A stretch of 64,000 nucleotides of DNA from DATGMS01 sp040905145. Its GTDB lineage: Bacteria; Bacteroidota; Bacteroidia; Cytophagales; Cyclobacteriaceae. This document shows, in pieces, positions 35,191 through 42,698 of this stretch. The notes under the pieces were generated by a model, which did not search any database, had not been told where the DNA came from, and was given only the letters and a program-made list of their open reading frames with translations. The stretch covers positions 1 through 64,000 of the forward strand of contig JBBDSC010000226.1 in assembly GCA_040905145.1 (NCBI GenBank), given 5' to 3'. The first letter of the stretch is position 1, and every line of letters begins with the position of its first letter. The translations under genes and the position numbers were made by a program.

Positions 35191-36433
35191 ATTTTATAGG
35201 CTTTATAAGCGGTTTTTCATCAATCAGGTGCTCTGGGATCATCTGGGGAAACAAACGCTCTGCTATTTCCAGTGTATTGACCAGAAAACTGTGCAGGAGC
35301 ATGTTTGCCGCCGGGATCTTGTCCGTTACCAGGGCAAAAAGGTTGACCGGCCTGTGGGGAACATCCCCTATTCCATCTTTGTCAAGGTCATATCCTTTGT
35401 ATTGCCCCCAATAATTTCCCTCAAAATGATTCAGGTTGGATCTGGAATTGGTCAGCACTTCAAAGGTATTCCCTATAAAATTATTGGATAGGATTTGGTT
35501 ATCCATGCAATTTCCTTTGATGTCCATGGCTTTTCCATTGGAGATAAATTCATTGTTTTCCATTCTAATCCTATTCGCTCCCTCCGCGTAGATCCCTATG
35601 GTATTCCTTTCAAAAGAATTATTGACCATCAATCCATCACTGATTTCCTTTAATAATAAACCATACGAAGCACCTCCCCAATTTTCTGTAAACACATTGT
35701 TGATCATCCTGATGTGTTTGCTGAACATGACGGCTACCCCCGCTCCATTTTTTTCAAAGGTATTATCTTCATAGATATCATAATTGGAAAACATAAAATG
35801 CAGGCCATAACGCATATTGTTCTTACTCAAATTGCCTTTGATGATACTTTGGTCCACGAATTCAAAATAAATCCCGTCTCTATGATTTCTCAATTCATTG
35901 TTCAATACTTCTATCCGGCTTCCTTTCCATATATGAATGGCATTCCCTGCATTGACTTCATCTTTTGCCTCCCCTGAAATTACATTGTTCCGGACAATGC
36001 AGTCACTTGAATTTTGCAAGTAAATCCCAAAAAAGGCATTCACCAAGTGATTGCTCTCAATTACTGCCCTTTTTACTTCAATAAGCTTGATAGCTGCACG
36101 GTCCTTTAAAAAGCTTACGCCTATATTTTTTAGCGTCAGTCCACGGATCACCACATCGTCTGAGGTAACCACAAAGATTTCATCACCCCCCTTACTGTCT
36201 ATAATGGGATTATTGATCCCGATTATTGAAAGGGGCTTATTGATCTCTATTAAACTTTCTATATAAACTCCTTCATGTATATAAAGTGTATCATAATCTT
36301 TAGCCAAAGCAATCCCTTTTTTAACATCAGCCAAATCGGTCCCTTTTTTAACATGCCAGCAAGTTGCACTGGCCGTACATACAACAAGCCAAAGGAGTGT
36401 GAAGATAAGGGAAGCTTTAGAATCAGGTGACAT
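35183..36433 (-). CDS. nosD: NosD, periplasmic copper-handling beta-helix protein
   Basis: The 416-residue protein has a signal peptide followed by a right-handed parallel beta-helix of the NosD/PbH1 type. This shows as regular repeats such as V-I-R-G-L-T-L-K-N, I-V-R-N-N-V-I-S-G, I-K-G-N-L-S-K-N-N and I-R-M-E-N-N-E-F-I-S-N-G. NosD receives copper from NosL and presents it to apo-NosZ. The start lies 7 bp after the end of the NosL-containing gene and the end overlaps nosF, so it belongs to the same transcript. Confidence 0.93.
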   Translation of the reverse strand: MSPDSKASLIFTLLWLVVCTASATCWHVKKGTDLADVKKGIALAKDYDTLYIHEGVYIESLIEINKPLSIIGINNPIIDSKGGDEIFVVTSDDVVIRGLTLKNIGVSFLKDRAAIKLIEVKRAVIESNHLVNAFFGIYLQNSSDCIVRNNVISGEAKDEVNAGNAIHIWKGSRIEVLNNELRNHRDGIYFEFVDQSIIKGNLSKNNMRYGLHFMFSNYDIYEDNTFEKNGAGVAVMFSKHIRMINNVFTENWGGASYGLLLKEISDGLMVNNSFERNTIGIYAEGANRIRMENNEFISNGKAMDIKGNCMDNQILSNNFIGNTFEVLTNSRSNLNHFEGNYWGQYKGYDLDKDGIGDVPHRPVNLFALVTDKIPAANMLLHSFLVNTLEIAERLFPQMIPEHLIDEKPLIKPIKYD

Positions 36434-36440
36434 AGGAATT

Positions 36441-37499
36441 TTATCTGTTTTTGGAAAGATGTGATTTTAAGCTTTGCCAATCATATGTTTCGTGGTCCTC
36501 CTTAAAGGTTAAGGCTTCTCTGAAGGCAGCCACATGAGCCCCCATCGGACTGTTGAAGTTCTCCGAAATAAGAAATTGCAGGCTATCCACTGCCACCAGC
36601 TTTTCTGGTTGGTCATAAGCAATGGCCAAGGTAAAAGCATACTCCTGATCCGATTGTTCCATATAAGGAACCATACATTCCAGGGCATCAAATTTGAATA
36701 TTTTTCCTTTGGTGGTGACCACCTCGCCACCAAACTTAGGATCAACAATGTTCATTTTACAGTAGGTACAATGATCTTTACCAAAAGCTATGGGTTCTGG
36801 ATTTGTCCCACAGCTCATCAGCAGGAAGAAAGAGATGGTTAAAACCAATCCGATAGAACTTTTCATTTTGTTTGAAATATCAGGCTTATGCCTATTCAGT
36901 CCGCGATTACTACCCTTCAATTCTCTCTTACTTCTTTTTTTGAAATAAGCCAATCCTGCTATTATGATGGCTAGTCCCAGAAATAACCCGCCCCAATGAG
37001 GATAGGACTGAACATGGAAATTAAGCAGATCTTTATCCCCTAAAAGAGGTGGCATATAAGTCATCCCTTCTACTTTAATTGGAGCATTAGGGTCCAGGTT
37101 ATGTCCATAATCATATAACCAAAGATAAAAATCATAGATGCCTAAAATGCTCAAAATAGCAAGAGCTATGGCCCATGATAAATAACCCCATCCTTTATTG
37201 ATCCAAACCATTATAGACCCTAAACCTAACATCACATAAGTGATAAGCGGGAAATACTTCAATTCAGGTATGGAATCCGGATGAATAGCCTTCATCCCTA
37301 TATAGTGATTGAGAATATTGATATTCTGAAGGATATATTTGTCGGTTCCGGAAATTTTGTTTACCCAAATGTAGAGTTGCAAACCTCCCGGGAATTGGGC
37401 TGCCTTCAGAAGGATTTGCCATAAAGGAAAAAAGAAGACTGCTCCAAGACATACCAAGGCAACAATCATCAATATTCTGGGAGAGGATAATATTTTCAT
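36441..37499 (-). CDS. nosL: Fusion of a NosB-like membrane domain with copper chaperone NosL
   Basis: The 352-residue frame joins two parts. Residues 1-205 have four or five membrane helices and resemble, by position after nosZ and by topology, NosB, the membrane protein of unknown role in clade II clusters (inference). Residues 212-352 are NosL: internal start M-K-S-S-I-G, a hydrophobic segment with lipobox L-M-S-C, then the Cu(I) motif C-T-Y-C-K-M-N-I and F-D-A-L-E-C-M. NosL is normally a separate lipoprotein, and an ATG at 36866 could begin exactly that form (36441-36866). So this is either a true fusion with an internal lipobox or two genes whose stop codon was lost. nosD starts 7 bp downstream. 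Confidence 0.85.
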   Translation of the reverse strand: MKILSSPRILMIVALVCLGAVFFFPLWQILLKAAQFPGGLQLYIWVNKISGTDKYILQNINILNHYIGMKAIHPDSIPELKYFPLITYVMLGLGSIMVWINKGWGYLSWAIALAILSILGIYDFYLWLYDYGHNLDPNAPIKVEGMTYMPPLLGDKDLLNFHVQSYPHWGGLFLGLAIIIAGLAYFKKRSKRELKGSNRGLNRHKPDISNKMKSSIGLVLTISFFLLMSCGTNPEPIAFGKDHCTYCKMNIVDPKFGGEVVTTKGKIFKFDALECMVPYMEQSDQEYAFTLAIAYDQPEKLVAVDSLQFLISENFNSPMGAHVAAFREALTFKEDHETYDWQSLKSHLSKNR

Positions 37500-37512
37500 A
37501 GCAGAAATTTAA

Positions 37513-37545
37513 AAAAACTGCCACCATTCCTGCGTGGCAGTTTTT
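37513..37545 (-). terminator. Strong hairpin between nosZ and the NosL gene
   Basis: The 12-bp arms AAAAACTGCCAC (37513-37524) and GTGGCAGTTTTT (37534-37545) are followed on the minus strand by a T run. It lies 8 bp past the nosZ stop. It should partly terminate transcription and also protect nosZ mRNA, so the maturation genes would be made in lower amounts. Confidence 0.85.
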
Positions 37546-37552
37546 ATTTTGT

Positions 37553-39568
37553 TTATTTACCGACATTGGCTTTTGCTTCATCATAGAAGGCATTTGCCGC
37601 CTCTTGGTTTTCCCTCAGTTCTTCATTTAGCCCCCATTTTAGTGGGACATCTGAACCTTCAGGAGATACCCTGGCGTAGCCGGACATCTCCTGGTGCAGG
37701 GCTGAACAGAAATCTGTACAATAGAAGGCAAAAACCCCAATTTTTTTTGGCTCCCAAAGGAGGGTCCTTGTTTGTCCGGGCATCACCAATAATTCTCCAT
37801 TGGTAGCTCCCTGCATGGCAAATCCATGGGGCACGTCCCAATCCTGCTCCAAGTTGGTGACGTGGAAATACACCTGGTCGCCTACTTTAATTCCTTCTAT
37901 ATTATCCGGGGCCAAGTGACTCCTCATGGCTGTCATATACACATGCACCTCACTGCCTTCCCTTTCCACCCTGGATTTACCCTCACCCAGCGTGACATGT
38001 GGGTGGGTATTTTCTTCAATAGGATAAAACTTTTTGGAATTGGGCATAAGCATATCTGCTGCAATCACTTGGGCATAGTGTGGTTCTCCCTTGGTAGGAA
38101 AATCCAGGATCAGCTTCATTTTATCCCCACTGATGTCGAATAGTTGTGCAGAATGCATCATCTCTGGACCAGTGGGCAAAAACCTGTCTTTGGTGATTTT
38201 ATTCATAGCCACTAAATATTTGCCATTTGGCTTACGGGTTTCCCCACCTGGGATGGTCAGGTGGCCTGGAGAATAGAAAGTAGATTGTCTATCCAAAATC
38301 TCTTTGGTTTCCACATCCCACTTCACTACCTCTGAGGAGATAAAAAAGGTAGTATAAGCATTTCCCCTTTCATCAAATTCAGTATGCAAGGGGCCTAAGC
38401 CGGGCTTTTTTACTATTCCATGTAAGCCTGCTTCATAATTGATAATGGGAATTCCGTCAAATTCCCCATCAAAGTTTCCTTCCTCAATGGCTTTCATTAA
38501 TTGACTGAAGGAATAAACCGACATATCAGCAGATAACTTACCATTGCCCACGATATATTCACCCGAAGGATCCACATCACAGCCGTGAGGGGACTTGGGA
38601 ACAGGTATAAAATATACCATATCCGGACAATCTGCGGGGTTAAGGATTCTTGTGGTGGTTCTCTCTTCTGAATTGACAATTCCAGAACTTTCATCCATCA
38701 GGTTGTGAAAATAAGAGGTTTCTCTTTCCGTAAACCTTCCCTCCTCCAGGTATTCTTCTGCTTTTTTCCAATTGATAATGGCCATCAGGTCCTTGTCCAT
38801 CTGAGAGGCATTTACCTCCAAAAGCGAGTGGGCTTGTTCTGAGTTATAGGTGGTCAAAAAACTCCAGCCGTGGGAAACTCCTTTACCGTTTCTTGCCAGA
38901 TCATAATTAAATCCTGGCATTTCGATCTGGAACGCCAAATCCATATGGCCATGCTCCTGATCCAAGGATACATAGTTGATCAAACCTTTAAAGTTTTCTT
39001 TATAGGTATCAATGGGTACATCCTTCTGAGGGATAGGGACACTAAAGCGGGTACCGGAAACCAGGTATTCTGAATTTTCCGTAATAAAGGGAGAACAGTG
39101 CAGGCCAGCTACATCCGGTATCTCCAAAATCTCCACGGTTTCAAAAGTGGTCAGATCCACCCTGGCTATCCGGGGTGTATTGTTTCCGTTGACAAATAAC
39201 CACCGTCCATCAAATTCCCCGTTCTGCTGGGAAAGCTCTATGTGGTGGGAATCATCCCAGGGCACAAAGCCATAGGAAGTATTGAACATGGGCTTGGTTT
39301 CCTCGCTGTAGCCATATCCGTTTTCAGGATATTGTGAAAAAACAGGTATTTCCTTGAACAAGCGTCCTGAAGGCAAACCATAGACCGTGATCTGTCCACT
39401 ATAGCCCCCGGATAAAAATGCATAGAATTCATCGTATTCCCCTGGGGCTACATAGGTTTGTTGTGCGGCATCGCCATGCACCACTTGGTTGGTATCCCTG
39501 CCATTACAGGCAGCCATTAACATTAATGTCCCCGAAATAATTGCTGAATTAATTTTGTGTCGTTTCAT
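37553..39568 (-). CDS. nosZ: NosZ, nitrous-oxide reductase (clade II, Sec/lipoprotein type)
   Basis: The 671-residue copper enzyme reduces N2O to N2 in the periplasm. The N-terminus is a Sec lipoprotein-type signal (M-L-M-A-A-C), not the twin-arginine signal of clade I enzymes. An N-terminal seven-bladed propeller holds CuZ; His-rich motifs include D-D-S-H-H and G-L-H-C-S near residue 155. The C-terminal cupredoxin domain has the complete CuA motif C-T-D-F-C-S-A-L-H-Q-E-M near residue 625. Length and motifs indicate a functional enzyme. No nosR or nosX is present, as expected for clade II. It is preceded by the cytochrome c gene (119-bp gap). Confidence 0.96.
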   Translation of the reverse strand: MKRHKINSAIISGTLMLMAACNGRDTNQVVHGDAAQQTYVAPGEYDEFYAFLSGGYSGQITVYGLPSGRLFKEIPVFSQYPENGYGYSEETKPMFNTSYGFVPWDDSHHIELSQQNGEFDGRWLFVNGNNTPRIARVDLTTFETVEILEIPDVAGLHCSPFITENSEYLVSGTRFSVPIPQKDVPIDTYKENFKGLINYVSLDQEHGHMDLAFQIEMPGFNYDLARNGKGVSHGWSFLTTYNSEQAHSLLEVNASQMDKDLMAIINWKKAEEYLEEGRFTERETSYFHNLMDESSGIVNSEERTTTRILNPADCPDMVYFIPVPKSPHGCDVDPSGEYIVGNGKLSADMSVYSFSQLMKAIEEGNFDGEFDGIPIINYEAGLHGIVKKPGLGPLHTEFDERGNAYTTFFISSEVVKWDVETKEILDRQSTFYSPGHLTIPGGETRKPNGKYLVAMNKITKDRFLPTGPEMMHSAQLFDISGDKMKLILDFPTKGEPHYAQVIAADMLMPNSKKFYPIEENTHPHVTLGEGKSRVEREGSEVHVYMTAMRSHLAPDNIEGIKVGDQVYFHVTNLEQDWDVPHGFAMQGATNGELLVMPGQTRTLLWEPKKIGVFAFYCTDFCSALHQEMSGYARVSPEGSDVPLKWGLNEELRENQEAANAFYDEAKANVGK

Positions 39569-39687
39569 CTGTCTATAATTTGTTTTTTTGGTCCCTTAGA
39601 ATTCGCCATGAGGTAATTGAGCCATCACCGATGGTATGTGAAAAACTGCTTATCAAAATTCCACCTATTTTTTAGCTTGGATAAGAG

Positions 39688-40191
39688 TTATCCGACAGCA
39701 CCATCTTTTTCACCCGACTTCTCCATGTCATTGTTTCTGAGAAATTCCAGAATACTCCTAGCATCTCCGATCGATACGTTTTGGTTCGGCATACGGGTAA
39801 GGCATTCTTCAAGCAATGCCTGTGCTGTTGGATCCTTTTCAAGCATGACATCTACATTGGTGATCATATTCATGATCCATTCAGGCCTTCTGCGGTTGGT
39901 AACCCCTTGAAAACCGGGTCCCACCACACGTTGATCGGTCAGTTTATGACAGGCGGAACATTTCATATCATAGATGGATTTTCCCATTTTAATCATATCA
40001 GGATCCAGTTCATCTTCCAGCTTTACTTCGGTGATTTCTCCCACCCCCTTACCTTCTGCAATGGATTGTGGAAGCTCAGGTTCCAAAGTTTCCGGTGTGC
40101 CGGAGGCTCTACTGCTTTCCTTATCCCCCGATCTGCAGGAATAGAATAACATGGTGAATGCTGCAAGTGTGATTAAAATTAAATTTTTCAT
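39688..40191 (-). CDS. Mono-haem c-type cytochrome lipoprotein, probable electron donor to NosZ
   Basis: The 167-residue protein has a lipoprotein signal (lipobox F-Y-S-C, Cys19), an acidic linker, then a class I cytochrome c domain with C-S-A-C-H near residue 80 and the axial Met in R-M-P-N-Q-N near 140. Location just upstream of nosZ fits a membrane-tethered electron donor, like NosC proteins of other clade II clusters; this is inference from context. A CATGAC-N4-GTCATG palindrome lies 55-70 bp upstream of its ATG. Confidence 0.9.
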   Translation of the reverse strand: MKNLILITLAAFTMLFYSCRSGDKESSRASGTPETLEPELPQSIAEGKGVGEITEVKLEDELDPDMIKMGKSIYDMKCSACHKLTDQRVVGPGFQGVTNRRRPEWIMNMITNVDVMLEKDPTAQALLEECLTRMPNQNVSIGDARSILEFLRNNDMEKSGEKDGAVG

Positions 40192-40245
40192 ACATAAGTT
40201 GTTTCAGATTATGATGTAAAATTAAATTGAAGACAAAGGATAAAA

Positions 40246-40261
40246 CATGACGGAAGTCATG
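40246..40261 (-). promoter_or_regulatory. Crp/Fnr-type palindrome upstream of the cytochrome c/nosZ genes
   Basis: CATGAC-GGAA-GTCATG is a perfect 6-bp dyad with a 4-bp spacer, the geometry of Crp/Fnr-family sites (TGAC-N4-GTCA). It lies in the only gap of the left half of the nos cluster, 55 bp before the cytochrome ATG. Related sites occur at 44684 and 45776. Confidence 0.6.
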
Positions 40262-40308
40262 GTAAAAGGTAATTGATATCACTTTTGTATTTCCTGTTTA
40301 CTATTAGA

Positions 40309-41178
40309 TTAAATATTATTATTAGGATATAGGGTCCTGATCATGGGGGAAGCATTCGGGAAATAGTTCTTATAACTCCCTCTTATCAACAGGAAGAATA
40401 AAATTAAAGCCAGCAACTGAAACATCAGACCAAATGCATTGATGATCAATGGAAAAGATCCCCCGTAACCCCAGGCTATTACCAAACCATAGGTCAGCAT
40501 GGTAGAGGTGATGAGCATGGAATAAAACCACTTAAAATGCTTTCCATTCAAGGTAACCCCTTGTGTCAATACATCAAGAAGTAGGGCCAGTACAGCAAAG
40601 GTAAACCAGCCATGAAATTGGAAATGGAGGTAAAATTGTATCGCAATCTGATAAAAAGTGGAGTTCCTTCCCCCTGATATGGCCAAGGGGCCTAAAGCCC
40701 ATACACCAATAGTAGAGATGATCATCAGGACAAGGGCTGTTTTAAGTAATAAGCTTACTTCCGGCTTTTGAATAGGATGATCCTTCCAAACCAGGTAGCA
40801 GAATACATAGCTTGACAATATATGTAGGGAAGAAAAAGAAATGGATAGGACACCATATCCTTGAAGGGGAAAACTGATCATCATGCCCACTACCGTCATT
40901 TGGGTAAACCAAAATAATAGGGAATACACCGGTTTTTCCCGTTTGCCTTTCGGAATAAACCTGTACCATATCAAGGAATACAAGGCCAAATAAACCCAAC
41001 CCAACATGGTCACATGAGAATGACCATGCATCATGTTCCTATACTCCAACCAATCTATTCCCCAGACAAAGGCTCCTCGAAGGATGAGTCCCATCATAGC
41101 AGCTATAAAAAAATTGAAAAGTGAAACTAATATCCAGCTATTTTTCATCCTTGTTAAAAATGAATGGAACAAGTTCAA
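40309..41178 (-). CDS. Haem-copper-oxidase-subunit-I-like membrane protein
   Basis: The 289-residue protein has about eight hydrophobic helices. Conserved-looking histidines lie within membrane segments: M-M-H-G-H-S-H-V-T-M-L-G-W near residue 50, S-S-L-H-I-L near 120, and Y-L-H-F-Q-F-H-G-W near 190. This H-G-H arrangement resembles part of haem-copper oxidase or nitric-oxide-reductase subunit I, but the protein is far too short for a full catalytic subunit (over 450 residues). It may bind haem and pass electrons from quinol to the periplasmic cytochrome; that is inference. It is the upstream-most gene of the nos cluster, 117 bp before the cytochrome. Confidence 0.6.
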   Translation of the reverse strand: MNLFHSFLTRMKNSWILVSLFNFFIAAMMGLILRGAFVWGIDWLEYRNMMHGHSHVTMLGWVYLALYSLIWYRFIPKGKREKPVYSLLFWFTQMTVVGMMISFPLQGYGVLSISFSSLHILSSYVFCYLVWKDHPIQKPEVSLLLKTALVLMIISTIGVWALGPLAISGGRNSTFYQIAIQFYLHFQFHGWFTFAVLALLLDVLTQGVTLNGKHFKWFYSMLITSTMLTYGLVIAWGYGGSFPLIINAFGLMFQLLALILFFLLIRGSYKNYFPNASPMIRTLYPNNNI

Positions 41179-41273
41179 TATATAATTTTTTACTTTTAAT
41201 GGACAAATTATTCATGCAAATCATGCTGGAATTCAGAACACCTGCCGAATCCCGGAAGTAAATGAGAGTATTA

Positions 41274-41436
41274 TCACTGTTTATCATTCCAGGATATCGA
41301 CAGGGCCTGAACAACAACCAATATGGTTCGGTTGCCCTTGCAGCAAAAATCTATTCCGAATGATTCAAACACTGTGGCAGCACGGTAATCCTTTGCCACC
41401 ATTTCCCCCGATAGTCATTTGTTTTATAGTTTCCAT
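41274..41436 (-). pseudogene. ric: Remnant of ric/scdA (iron-sulfur repair protein, N-terminal domain)
   Basis: An ATG at 41436 starts M-E-T-I-K-Q-M-T-I-G. One base too many in the C5 run at 41405-41409 (G5 on the coding strand) breaks the frame; after correcting it the protein continues M-V-A-K-D-Y-R-A-A-T-V-F-E-S-F-G-I-D-F-C-C-K-G-N-R, which is the ScdA_N (DUF542) signature of Ric/YtfE proteins that repair Fe-S clusters after NO or oxidative damage. Similarity stops after about 40 residues, and the haemerythrin-like domain that should follow is absent. I call it a decayed fragment. Its place next to a nos cluster makes biological sense. Confidence 0.78.
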
Positions 41437-41784
41437 CTTAATTTTTTTAATGTGATATAGTAAATCACTTTATAAAAAGATATTAATACCTTTTTATATT
41501 TTTATTAACCTCTACAAATATAAGTACAAATAATTTAAGACAAATTCATCTTTTATTATTTTTAAAATAATTTTTCAAAAAAAAATCAACCACTGATGGT
41601 CCTTGGTCTATTTTTCAACTTTTCCTATACAAAAAGCCCTATCCCACCTCTGAAATCATGCCTGCATTCTACCTGGGGATGTTAGAAAGAAAGGGAATCC
41701 TAGTGAAGATGATCGGGAAAAAATGGCAAGCCCACTTCAGAACTGGATCTGAAGAGCCAGTCATTAAATAAATTGCATTTCAAC
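41437..41784. other. AT-rich stretch between two gene remnants
   Basis: There is no gene. It begins with the AT-rich former promoter of the ric remnant. A 37-codon plus-strand frame at 41658-41771 shows no family resemblance. Confidence 0.5.
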
Positions 41785-41958
41785 TCATCGCCTATGCTGT
41801 CCCATGGTGCTGACAGAAATTATTTCCACCTGGCGAAGTTCCGCTGCTCTTTCCACCATCTTTTCAATAAGATGGTGTGGTGTGGCTGCACTGCCATGCA
41901 GAAAGATGCGTGTATAGGATTGTATGGCTTTTACTGCTTCTTCTCCTGTAATGTACAT
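41785..41958 (-). pseudogene. N-terminal remnant of an acetyl-CoA hydrolase/CoA-transferase
   Basis: From ATG 41958 the frame reads M-Y-I-T-G-E-E-A-V-K-A-I-Q-S, then I-F-L-H-G-S-A-A-T-P-H-H-L-I-E, then V-E-R-A-A-E-L-R-Q-V-E-I-I-S-V-S-T, the beginning of acetyl-CoA hydrolase/4-hydroxybutyrate CoA-transferase proteins. It stops after 57 residues, whereas family members have over 420. The remaining catalytic part is not found in the neighbouring sequence, so this is a truncated remnant. Confidence 0.75.
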
Positions 41959-42015
41959 GTTTCAATTATTATTAAACAGAACCCCGTAAATATAAACATC
42001 TCAAAAATAACTGTT

Positions 42016-42567
42016 TTATTCAATAGCCGACTTCAGCACAAGGGATACAATAATTTCCATGTTATCCTCTGTTTTTATCAGTCCACCAAGTTTTTTGGGT
42101 GGAATTAATTCAAATTCCGAGGCGGAGAAAATAAAATCTGTAGAAAGGACCTGGTTTTTGTCATGGGCCTTTAATGTAAACTTAACATCTTTCAGTATTT
42201 TGGATTTTCCCACAAGATGGAGTTTTATAGTGCCTCTAAAAATCCCGTTTTTCTCTTTTTGGAGCTTCAGAACCTGAACGGAAATTTCCGGATACCGCTT
42301 TGCTTTTAAAGTGGTCCGGAAATCCCTGTTCAAAAGAAAATTCCCACATCGGAATGCTTCTACGGGAACAGAAAAACTATATGGCGAAGATGTCAGCCTA
42401 TCCATATACAATCGGTCATTCTTTCCCGATATCCCATAGTCACAACTAAAACTTCCTATGGAGGTGTTTCCATTTACGGTAATTCTTTTTTCTTGAATGA
42501 TCAGGAAAGGTCCAGCTTCCAGATGCAATAAAGATAACCAGAGTAAAATGATACTAAGTGTACTCAT
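42016..42567 (-). CDS. YceI-like secreted protein
   Basis: The 183-residue protein has an N-terminal signal peptide, then a lipocalin-like YceI-type beta-barrel: G-S-F-S-C-D-Y near residue 38, V-P-V-E-A-F-R-C-G-N near 67, N-R-D-F-R-T-T-L-K-A-K-R-Y-P-E-I, and the ending I-I-V-S-L-V-L. The pattern is shared with, but clearly diverged from, the second YceI protein at 44029. YceI proteins bind isoprenoids or other lipids in the periplasm. The porin gene lies just upstream, so the two may be cotranscribed, although a hairpin separates them. Confidence 0.75.
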   Translation of the reverse strand: MSTLSIILLWLSLLHLEAGPFLIIQEKRITVNGNTSIGSFSCDYGISGKNDRLYMDRLTSSPYSFSVPVEAFRCGNFLLNRDFRTTLKAKRYPEISVQVLKLQKEKNGIFRGTIKLHLVGKSKILKDVKFTLKAHDKNQVLSTDFIFSASEFELIPPKKLGGLIKTEDNMEIIVSLVLKSAIE

Positions 42568-42650
42568 TGCGACTGCTTTTTATTTTTTCTTTATCCTCCC
42601 TCAGTTTAGGAATAAAAATTATCAGGAAAAAAATTTTCTGGCATTAATAA

Positions 42651-42681
42651 AAGCTGAGGAGTCCTATAGAATCCTCAGCTT
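42651..42681 (-). terminator. Hairpin downstream of the porin gene
   Basis: AAGCTGAGGA (42651-42660) pairs exactly with TCCTCAGCTT (42672-42681), 18 bp past the porin stop codon. Confidence 0.75.
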
Positions 42682-42698
42682 GTATGTAATTAAAGTAC

